Shown here one piece after another: positions 55,085-64,000 of a DNA stretch of 64,000 nucleotides. Below the pieces are notes generated by a model, which was not told the DNA's origin, searched no databases, and was given only the letters and a program-made list of their open reading frames with translations. The stretch spans positions 12,151,047-12,215,046 of the forward strand of contig NC_135179.1 in the NCBI RefSeq assembly GCF_041146795.1, in the 5' to 3' direction. Made by a program: the position numbers and the translations under genes. The stretch comes from Maylandia zebra (taxonomy: Eukaryota; Chordata; Actinopteri; Cichliformes; Cichlidae). The first letter of the stretch is position 1; each line of letters opens with the position of its first letter.

Positions 55085-57853
55085 ACGTGCAGGAGCACAG
55101 TTTTAACTACAAAAAAGGAAGCAAGACTCTTTTACAAGTAACAGTCCTGCAAAATATCAAAATAAAAGCATTCATTCAGCAGCGAAACATTGCCTCTTCT
55201 GCATTATATCTGATCATTGTATCATTATTACTGATGTATCAGCAAATGAAGTGTTTTGCAGTTAAGGTGGAACTTACTGAGTTAGACTACATGGAGTAAA
55301 GTATTGACTCGTGCCACGAAGCTCCTGACATACAGTTTTTTTTGCTGAGTTTTGGAGTAGGGCTGGGTATCAATTTTGATTTCTATAACAGATTCAATTT
55401 CGATTCACAAGGTCTCGATTCGATTTGATTCAATTCAATTTTCACTGAGACAGTCAGAAACATAATTCTGATCATTTGTCAGTACATATCCATATTTTTT
55501 AATATCTAGGTATAAAAACAAAGCTGACACTTGTCAGACTTCATCGGAGGTGTAAGCATCACAGCAGACACCTTTGTAACGGAGGATAAACCAAAGAAAA
55601 ACATGAAGGAGATTTTCGAGTCCTGGCTTTTTATAGCAGATAACCGCCTTAAAATAATCTGCAGCAGATCAAAAACAGAAAAAAATCACGAATCAATATA
55701 TGAACATTACCTGATGCTGCTGAAGTGAAGCAGAGCAAAGTTATAGAGGTTTTTATTAGAGACACAACTAAGCCTTTGCAGTTTGGCATAATTTGTAAAA
55801 GTTTACATTTCTTCGGTATTGAACAGCAGAAATGAGGCTTTCTTGTCAGCGGTCATTTTTGAAAAAGACTAAACAAAACAGCGGCCGACAGCGCTGAACA
55901 CAACAGTAGATTGGTGCGAATAAGCCAGCGAATAATGCAGAAAACTGAGATTTGAGATCGGAAACCGGTCTCGAAGTACACCGAGAGAGAGAGCTGTGGA
56001 GGAAGTGTGATTTTATGGTGGTGGAAGCAAAACTGCAAAAGTAAGAGGGAATTCATGACGACGTTTTTCAAACTTGAAATGTAGTTTTGATCTTCTTGCT
56101 GTTGGTTCAATGAGTCAGAGTATCTGTGTTAATATTATTGCAGCACCCTCAGTAGCATGCTGGGTAGGTTGCACAGGATGAAATAACCATCCTCTGTGTT
56201 TATGTCTTCTCCCTCAGTTATGGCGAGCCCGAGTGGATCGATGTGCCAGGCTGTCAAAAGATCCGGAAGCACCACTGTGACCTCAGCGACATGACCTCTG
56301 AGCCCAGAGAGTGGTACTACGCCAGAGTTGGTGCTGTGTCTGTGGCCACCAGCAGCAAATCAGCCTGGGCCCTCTCCCCCAGATTCAGCCCGCGTTGGGA
56401 CAGTGAGTGTTTACACAACTTCTTGCATCATTGTCTGCATCCTCTTTCCGTTCGTTCTCACTTCCCCAAACTGATGCAGGAACGTATGGCAGCAAGCACA
56501 GCCTGAAGCCAGGTGCACAGACACTCATGAGCTGGTTCAGCTATTTAAATAGAGCATAACAAAGATCTAAGTTAAGTTAAAAAATGCTCTCTCCAAACTA
56601 TATATAACTAATGTCAGATAAAAAAAAAAGCTCCAAAGTTCAGGTTGCATTGTCTTGCAATCCAATCACAGTCACATGACTTCTTTAGACTTCCCTCTTT
56701 AAGTTAAAAACAACAGCAGCATACTCTCCGCTGCTTCCTCTCTTTTCCTCTGCGTTGCTTCACGCTCTCACAACTGTGTGTTCATCGCTCTGCGGATAAG
56801 CTCAAAGAAATTTGTTTCCCATGCAGCCAAAATCAGCCCCCCTGTGCTGAGACTGAATGTAACCGAACAACCAGCCATTGTGGTCCGAGTGAAGCCCCCC
56901 CGAGACCTGGTCCGGAAGCTGCACAGCAATTTGTACTACAAGATCTACTTAACACACCCCAGTGGAGAAGAAGTACGCACACACACTCACACCAAACACC
57001 CTGCTGCGCATCCATCTCCACACTGATTAGGCCGGGTTTATTTTAGACTCATTACATCCTGAATGTAATTCCATGGGAAAACTGTGTTTGATTTGTGCAC
57101 TTGTGATAAATTAATCACACTTAATTGGGAATTTAAGTCAGAACAGCTGAACATGCTGAAATCTCTACATTTCCCCAATTTTAGCACACATTTCAACATT
57201 TAAGAATGAAATAATAATCAATAATCACTGCATTTTCTCTATGATAAGCACCGGATTGCATCTTTTTTTCTCCAGGTTTCACTGTAAACATTAGTAAATT
57301 ATTCATTGTCAATTCATTCCTCGCTGTTTGTGACACTCAAATACTCACTTTAGAGAAGGTGGCGTGCAGTTTTTTTTCCACAAACACAAACAGTTGCCGT
57401 CACAGCAGTATGCAAAAATTAATTTGTTTTTTTTTCCCGGAGCTTAGAACAAATAAAATTGAAAGGTTACAGTGGAATCGGTGCACAGTTCCAAAATAGA
57501 GAAGGAAGAAGAGGAAGAGCAGCAAAAGATGATTGACAAAACAAGAACAACAACAAAAAGAAGAACAAAACAATTTGCATTTTTTCCGCCTGTAGTTCTT
57601 GAAATTTTCTGTCAAACTGCACCACCTGTTGCTTCCAGCCGCCCGTTACCGCTGAGGGCTGGTGGACACTCACTGTCTCTCTCTTTATCTCTCTCTCCTT
57701 TAGGAGGTGTTTGACATGAAGTGCTGTTCTCACAAGCTGACTCTGAAGGACCTGAATCACAGAGAAGAATACTGCCTCCAAGCTCAGATCGTCCTCCCTC
57801 TGCAGGGCAAGCACAGCGCCCGCAGCTCTCTGAAATGCGTCACTACCCTCTGA
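53750..57853 (+). CDS. il22ra2: Interleukin-22 receptor subunit alpha-2 (soluble IL-22 binding protein, CRFB9 type)
   Basis: Five exons: 53750-53813, 54906-55020, 56218-56402, 56827-56972, 57704-57853. GT-AG borders, phases 1,2,1,0, 219 residues (human IL22RA2 isoform 2 has 231). Residues 1-20 are a signal peptide (MTSLLLGAALLGNLGISVTA). The first fibronectin III domain (to about 121) has YKNILNWTP, QYNVQWKIYGE, GCQKIRKHHCDLSD and YYARVGAVS...SAWALSPRFSPRWD. The second has TKISPPVLRLNV, LYYKIYLTH and EEYCLQAQI. The chain ends SLKCVTTL-stop with no membrane helix or cytoplasmic tail. The pattern IYG...CDL...YYxRVxA...PRFxPxW-ETKI-PP is that of IL22RA2. It should bind IL-22 outside the cell and block its receptor. 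Position beside ifngr1 matches human 6q23. IL20RA or IL10RB are alternatives, but both have membrane segments. Confidence 0.88.
55029..55082. repeat. (AC)27 microsatellite beside an il22ra2 splice donor
   Basis: The AC run starts 8 bases after the donor GT of exon 2 (55021-55022). Confidence 0.97.
55358..56100. mobile_element. hAT-like remnant in il22ra2 intron 2
   Basis: Starts tagggctgggtatcaatttt and continues with ttcgattcacaaggtctcga, the left end of a widespread fish hAT subfamily. The interior (agcagataaccgccttaaaa) is non-coding. I could not find the right end or a target duplication, so the right boundary is approximate. Confidence 0.65.
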
Positions 57854-58870
57854 CAACACAGGTATAAAAACACATTCCCTCATATCACATCATTGCATCG
57901 TATCATGTCGTGCCGGCTGCAGGGTAGAGACGTGTCTAGCTCCTGTAGATCACCACTGATGCAAATTCCTGCCACAGCGCAAAGCCGCCATATCTGTGAG
58001 AAACTGTTGCAGGTGTGTGTTTTAGTTGCCTGCACACCGACCCGTTGGAGAGTATTGTTGATGACCAACAATACTGCTGCAACAAAAGATCACCCGGATG
58101 AGATGTCTAGTATCATTTGTCACATCACAATCGCCCGAGGCTTTGAGATAGAGGGGAGGGGAAAGAAACACCCTGGAGGAGTAATCCTATCATGAGTCTG
58201 TACATGATGACAGTAATTACCCCAGCTCACCCCGCCCTTTTCACCATATTTAGATCTTTTAGAGAGACAAAACAGAACTGCTCCGTTTGCTGATTTCCTT
58301 CTCTCTGCATTTCGTTGCCTTGTACTTGTGACATGTGCAATGACAATAAAGTTGAATTTTATTCTCTTTTCTGCAGACACAGCATCGGCCATCCCTTCAG
58401 CTTTAAATATCCATCGCTACCTCGACGGCCACAGCCACACACATCCGTGCAAGTAAAAGTGATGCACTTTATTGTACAAAGCATTAAAGGCCTCATATGA
58501 AGGCAAACTTTCACGTTCACCGGAAGAGGATTGCTTTTGTTTTTTTAAACTTAAAGAGTATTTTTTTAAATTTTTTCTATTCATGGCAAAATATTCTGAA
58601 CTCACAGGCAGCTTTTCCTCTCCATAAATCATAAAAATATTATTGCAATCTGGTGTGCTCGTTCACACATGGTCAAGATATATTTTCAACTTATGTCTGT
58701 TTCCTCATACCTCTCGCACGCAGTCCAGCAGTGAGGATCAGCGAATGCTGCTTTAACGTCTTTAAGAGAGCTTTTTGTAAAGAAAAAAACTCTGCTAAAA
58801 GAAAACTGTATGAGAATGTACTGTGCTAAATGTATCACACTACAAATAAAATCCACTGTTGAAATTGACC
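57854..58870 (+). other. il22ra2: Probable 3' UTR of il22ra2, with a possible UTR intron
   Basis: Eight bases after the TGA is a good donor (CACAG|GTATAA, GT at 57862). At 58376 a polypyrimidine-AG acceptor (attctcttttctgcag) would join to a final non-coding exon. AATAAA occurs at 58345-58350 and 58845-58850. A stop so near the last junction would not trigger nonsense-mediated decay. Confidence 0.4.
58306..58366 (+). mobile_element. Isolated L2-like LINE 3' tail
   Basis: The stretch tgcatttcgttgccttgtac ... tgcaatgacaataaagttga ... attttattct is almost the same as the 3' terminus of the L2-like copy ending at 11949. Only the last ~60 bases are present, so this is an extreme 5' truncation or a short element using the same tail. 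Confidence 0.85.
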
Positions 58871-59855
58871 TCTGTCCTGTAAGTTGGACCCTTTTTGTAC
58901 AAACAGTAAAGCTGGTGGTGTTTTTGCAGTTTTCTCATCGTCTTCTCCTCTTTGTATTTTATTGCCTACAAAGGTATAGTGTTACGCCCATTTGTGCAGC
59001 CATGAATATATAGTTTTTTTAAATTAAAGCTCAGTAATATGCAAAAACAGCAACTTTGATTCTAGTGTGTTTTTTTCTGGTGTTACTCTGTTGTTGTAGT
59101 TTAGATTTATTCCAAGACGACAGTGAATACAAACTTAAAGGACAGAGTCACCATAGTGGTGCCTTCAGATTTCAAGAGTCAGACTTTTTAACTTTTGCTA
59201 GGAGTCTACATAATACTTTGAAATATAGGAAAAAAAACCCTACGATATTTTTTATACTTATGTGTCGTATAATAATATAATCTGTGCACTTAGCTTGCTT
59301 GTTAAGGAAGATTTAAAAGTAGCGACTGAACCCTCTGAGGTCATCAAGGGTGACTGACTTGCAGTTGAGCTTCAAACCATGTGTTTTTGATGGTTGTCTA
59401 AGAATGATTACTTTTTCTTTTACCCTGAATGGCAGGACTTTGGAAAATAATAATAATACAAATCCATGTTCTGATGGTGTAGGTCTGGGCTTTGGGTCTT
59501 CACCAACAGTAGCTTCACCTCACTGCGTCAGAAATTATTTTAGTCTTGTGTTGTTGCTACTTTCCCATTCATAGCTGTGAAAAAAAGACCATCTCATGAA
59601 CTTTACTGTCTTGCCTTTGAATCTGGGCCCTGTCCTTTAACCATCCAGTCTTTGTGCCACGCTTTGGTGGGTTTGCTTCTGTAGGCAGAGGCAGCTTTCA
59701 GCTTTTTGAGGGTTTCACAGCATCTTCGGGAACTTTTGAACATGATGCTGAACTACTAGTTGAATTGAATCCCCATAAATCATCTTCAGATGACACAAAA
59801 AACTGAAATTATATTTTAAACTGTGTTTGGAAAAAAAAAAAAGACAAACCAATGA
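58870..59855. other. Intergenic between il22ra2 and the convergent kinase gene
   Basis: No gene or named repeat seen. The two genes are transcribed towards each other and their 3' ends are about 1 kb apart. Confidence 0.5.
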
Positions 59856-59859
59856 CATT

Positions 59860-62617
59860 AGTCTCGACTTAGACTTTATTGAAAACATTGATAAACTGGA
59901 TACTCTTCATCAATCAGGCATGAAATGACAAATACTGTAATGATATCAAACAGCGCTCACTGAAACAGACGTACTCTAAGCTCAATGTGACACAGTCAGC
60001 GTGACACGTGTTCAGTGATTTAAAGGAAGCACTGCATTTAACAGGAAGTTCTCATTTGATTGGGAGGGCGGTGGGTCTTTCAGCTACAGTGCTTCACACT
60101 GAGGATCTTTGTGGCGTTTTCATGTGGAGTCGCCTTCTTTGTAGGAACTCCTCACTAGCAGCTAGTTCATTTAGTAGTTTTGGTCCTGAGGACTGAGAGG
60201 CCTTAGTGCTGATAGAGCTGAATTTTGGTCCTGTAGCCACACAGCCTGAATGTGCAGTGTCTGGATTCACGAATATTATTGCTGCAGTTTGTAAAATATA
60301 TTGGCATGTGTGTCTGGGAATGTTTCAGGTCTGCAGTGTTATAGCAGCAGTGCATGCTGGTGTTTAAAGATGCCCTTAATTTATTTCACTTTTAACAGCC
60401 CTATGATCAGTAAGGCCCTTTACAGTGTTTAGAGCTGCTCTGAATTCAGTGGTCATAAAACACAGCAACACAGGAAATGATAAAATGCCACAGTGAGATA
60501 CACATGAGCAATCAGTTATATTTACACCATTTGGAAATTCATATCTTTTAGTAAATGAATACTTGAGTGGGCCACTTTTATATTCAATTTACTTACTAAA
60601 CAATTACAGGTGGCATTGGGTCCAGCATATATCCTTCATTATCAGCTCTGCATACTGTCAAGTTCACACAAGTCTGGAAGAAACATGTTGACAAATCAAC
60701 ATTCAAAGCCCTTTGTGAATACTGAGGAAAACTAGCATGATCATGAAAGGCAAACGGTGTCTTGACTCGGAATATTTTCTAAATGCAAAAACCTTTTGCT
60801 TAACATTGTATAAAAAGTGTACAAAGAGAAACAGATACAACCGACAACCTGACTCAACTAAACGTTAAAACCAGTTACATGTAACAGCGCTATCACAGAA
60901 TCAAACCAACCAAACTGGGGCTGATTTCTATGACTGAGTGACCGAGCTTTTAAACGACAAAGCTGAAAGGCACACATTTATCAGGTTTACAGTACAAGTA
61001 TTGCAGTTTTGTGCAGTTGATGCTCTAAACAGTAAGTAAACACTCTCCTGTGTGCACATTTATGGGCTTTGTAGAAATCCTAAACATCCAAGCAGTTTAT
61101 TTGGGTTTTCCCTCACATGAACATTCACGGCTGATGCGTTCCTCCCGCTCTGCTGCAGTGTGCCAAATAAAGACAATTTTAACAAAGAAAAAACATCTAT
61201 AAATACTCCATATTCCATATTATCAACACATGACCACAACTCCTAAACGAGAAGATTCCAGGTCTGCTTTGAAGGACTTCCAGTTTTCTACCCGCATTCA
61301 GGGAATTCTGGGTGGAAACACACATGCATCTCTACCCGGGTCCAGTATGTAATCTACCTCGAGACAGCGTGGCCTCATGGTAACACGTGACGTAGTCCAG
61401 AAATGTGATCTGTTCCTGTGTACTCACGGACAGCAATTAAATATGTGACAGTAACCCCGACTGCAAAACTCAAGTGTTTCAAAAGGAAGTGTAACAGAGC
61501 TTTAAAACATGGCTCAGCTGTTTTATTTGAACCTAAACCACAATCTGTGTTTAAACCTAAGATTTTGGTCTGAATCTTAACCATACAAACATGAATCGTG
61601 TCTCTTAAGTGAATGCCACCATCTTCCCCTTCCTAGGGTGGACTACACTACAATTTGTAATCATGAACCTCATCATAAACTCTCCTCAGACTGTGTGGCA
61701 GATGTTTTTGTGCATACAAACAAACAAACAAACAAACAAACAAAAAAGAAAACATTTTTCTTCATGAAAACAAATTAACAGACACATTTCTCGACTACTC
61801 CACGGACTCTTCGAAAACACCAATCTATTGCCCAAGAACAAACTGTACTGCAGCATTGCTGCCTCAGTCATGAAACAGCATTAATGCCATATAAAAGAAA
61901 ACAAAACTGCCAGCATTAGGCCGATAAAGGATTAAAAGAAATATTTACAAACAAGGCATAGTATATTTTTGTTCAATGTTTTAAGGGTACATGCATGCAT
62001 GATTTTTAAGTCAAAAAAAAATATTAAAAAATCTAAAAGCGTGATCACACTTTTTTGAAACTGACATGGAATGTGTGTCCTGTTGGTTTCTAAGGTAAGG
62101 TCAAGTCTCTTCATATTAAATTACCTATAAAAATATATATATAAATAAAAAGGTGAGGGTATTGTGTTGAGAAAGCTGCAGCAGCGGTCAACGTTTAGCT
62201 GCACCGATAGAACGAGAAAGGAAAAGGGTGGGGGGTGACAAGAGCGAGGAAAGGATGGGGAAACAAAGGCAGCAGTCAAGCACCGAGATGATCACAGGAA
62301 GAGCTGCTGATCCATCTCTGGAAAGTTCTGCCTTGGTTTCAGAACCCCGTGTGTGTGTACTAGAAAGAAACACACTGGAACACCTGTGACTCAGGAATTT
62401 TCTAAAAGCCTCAGACTCTGCTGCAGTCTAGAACATAGAATATGTGCTAGAACTGCGACAAAGCCGTTTCTATCGCTCTGTATAGAACTTCATCAAATAG
62501 AAACAAAGGCAGCCTGCTTCTAAACCCTCCAGGAGTTCTGTGTGTGTAAGTTCTGAACATTCTAGGCTGTGAGCAACAAGCTACAACCACCAGCAAGCAG
62601 CTCGCTTCTCGAGACTT
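59860..62617 (-). other. Probable long 3' UTR of the mixed-lineage kinase gene
   Basis: Follows the TAG stop at 62618-62620 on the minus strand. No coding signal is seen over 2.7 kb. A (CAAA)n tract lies at 61718-61743. The polyadenylation signal is inferred at 59875-59880 (see next entry). Confidence 0.5.
59875..59880 (-). terminator. Polyadenylation signal AATAAA (minus strand)
   Basis: Plus-strand TTTATT reads AATAAA on the minus strand. It is followed, in the direction of transcription, by a T-rich downstream element (complement of the A-run at 59831-59842). A good match to a vertebrate poly(A) site. Confidence 0.5.
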
Positions 62618-63913
62618 CTAAGAGAGGAACTCTTTGTCCAGCTCAAAGACAGAGGGCCGTGCAGGAGAGCTTTGAATGCGGCAGAGCGGCACGGTGCAGT
62701 CTCGTTTCTGGCCCTCGGTGTCCATGTCCAGCAGGGAGCAGCCCATCCCTACCTCTGAGGACAGCATCACGTTTAGGTTCTGCGCCGTCTTTTCTCCGGA
62801 ATAGTGACCCAGGGAGTAGCTTTTGTTGCGTCCTCGCAGCAGAGCCCAGGTGTGGGGTTTGGCCCTGAGTGACACTGGCCGCGGTCTTGTGAAGGCCTCT
62901 CCACCAGAGGGCTTCTCTGGCCCTCCATCCTTCTCTTGTTTCTCCTGCTTCTTTTGTGTGACTGGAGGAGGCAGAGCGGGCAGGCCATTGGCTGTGAACA
63001 AACGGAGATACATTTTTGGAGTGGGAATCCTTTTTAAACCTGTATATACAAGTTTTCTCACTTTTTGTTAGTTACTCACTGTTGTGGTTGGTGGTGTATT
63101 TCTTTCTGCGTAGACGTGCTGCTGGGTTGTGGTTGGTCTGCTCTGGCGGCTGGCTTTGGGTTTGCACCGCTGTCTGCGTTTTAGCTGCAGTCTTGTTACT
63201 CTGGCCTTCTGGAACTGCTGCTGGGCTGCATCTGGATGGCTCTGTGTGATGATTGACAGCCACATGCTCAGCCTTCACAGGGTTAGACTCCGACATCTCC
63301 GCTTCAGACTGTAAGAGACACTTGGTGGAGTTGTACTCCATGATGGCTGACATGGAAATAAGATTGACAGGTTGGGGGGAGTTGTGGTTTGACGTTCCCT
63401 CGTCTTTACGGGAGCGACCACTTGGTGGTGAGGTGCTGCGGCGGAAACGGGTTGCGCGTTGAAACAGGCCCTCTTTCTTTTTCTTCTCTTTCTCCTCTTT
63501 CGGGGGCTCGCAGTCTTCGCCAGCAGCTGAGTTTTTCAGGGCTTCCCTGATGTCATAACCGAGCACAACCGAAGCCAGCAGCGAACCGCAGCCATACAGC
63601 ACAGCGTCGGTCTTGCGGCGACCCGATGTCCTTTTCAGGCTGTTGGTGGGTGTAAGCTGTGGGGTAGTTGAGGTGGATGAAGTGGATGTGGTGGTATATG
63701 GGTCGTCTGGAGTCTCTGGTTGGCCGCTCTGACCTGCTAATCCCACTCCAGCATCTCCTGTCCCGCAGTTTCCACCAGGGCAAATCTGAGTCTGCTGCTC
63801 GTCCCTCCACAGAGGTAGATCGATGTACACCTGGTTGGGGAACTTGAGCTGCTTTGGTTTGGAGCTGCTGTCAGAACATTCCTGGGAGAAAGTCTCATCT
63901 TTACTGTTCCCTG
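62618..63913 (-). CDS. Mixed-lineage kinase (MAP3K9/10/21 family), C-terminal portion
   Basis: The last two exons lie at 63913-63080 and 62991-62618 (minus strand, phase-1 junction A|CC). They encode about 400 residues and a stop; the N-terminal SH3, kinase, leucine-zipper and CRIB parts lie beyond the window edge. Family marks are VYIDLPLWRDEQ, the conserved VLYGCGSLLASVVLGYDIRE segment (MLK3 has LLASLGLGRDL there), a basic KEKKKKEGLFQRATRFRR patch, and the terminal LLDMDTEGQKRDCTVPLC block, which is close to the end of human MAP3K10 (LLDMDMEGQNQDSTVPLC). The chain ends SVFELDKEFLS. MLKs are cytosolic kinases that activate MKK4/7 and JNK; this tail is mostly disordered and Ser/Thr/Pro-rich. 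MAP3K9 or MAP3K21 seems likelier than MAP3K10, but I cannot choose. The acceptor could be shifted by 3 bases (TAGCAG). Confidence 0.78.
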
Positions 63914-64000
63914 CTAAAAACACAGAAGTGGAAATATCAATAAATACCTGCTCCTTATAAATCCAAGCACCATTTAAACAAATTTAATGTCACCACAGTT

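Noticed and set aside
57467-57883. 138-aa minus-strand ORF
   Set aside because: Antisense of il22ra2 exon 5 and its upstream polypyrimidine tract; not an independent gene.

Overview
The window looks like nuclear DNA of a teleost fish, probably a percomorph and perhaps cichlid-like (a guess). The reasons are split vertebrate genes with GT-AG introns, long CA/TG microsatellites, and many degraded fish-type Tc1/mariner, hAT and L2-like LINE copies. No prokaryotic features, CRISPR array, rRNA or tRNA were seen.

Layout. Positions 1-29.9 kb are gene-poor and repeat-rich. They hold LINE 3' fragments (2.6, 5.9, 10.7, 16, 26.6 kb), three Tc1-like remnants (13.6, 16.9, 20.6 kb), three related TA-flanked elements carrying a decayed IS630-like transposase N-terminus (17.7, 19.1, 26.9 kb), and two AT-rich homeobox/octamer-motif blocks that look like conserved non-coding elements. 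One unrecognised signal-peptide ORF of 260 aa lies at 14.8-15.6 kb on the minus strand. From 30.1 to 47.9 kb there is a seven-exon class II cytokine receptor gene on the plus strand, an interferon-gamma receptor 1-type gene (398 aa). Its 12-kb first intron contains a nest of three hAT elements, each with an exact 8-bp target duplication. From 53.75 to 57.85 kb there is a five-exon class II receptor gene on the plus strand with no membrane segment, best explained as il22ra2 (IL-22 binding protein, 219 aa). From 59.9 to 63.9 kb lies the 3' end of a minus-strand gene for a mixed-lineage kinase (MAP3K9/10/21 family): about 400 C-terminal residues plus a long 3' UTR. Its kinase domain lies beyond the window.

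How the genes fit together. Human chromosome 6q23 carries IL20RA, IL22RA2 and IFNGR1 in one cluster. Here ifngr1 and il22ra2 keep that adjacency and a common orientation, and the two N-terminal fibronectin domains have identical cumulative exon length and phases. One gene makes a signalling receptor chain for interferon-gamma; the other should make a secreted decoy that binds IL-22. I found no wholly new system. The points most worth a second look are the nested hATs, the long inverted pair of IS630-like elements, the altered STAT1-docking region of ifngr1, microsatellites touching splice donors, and the unidentified 260-aa ORF.
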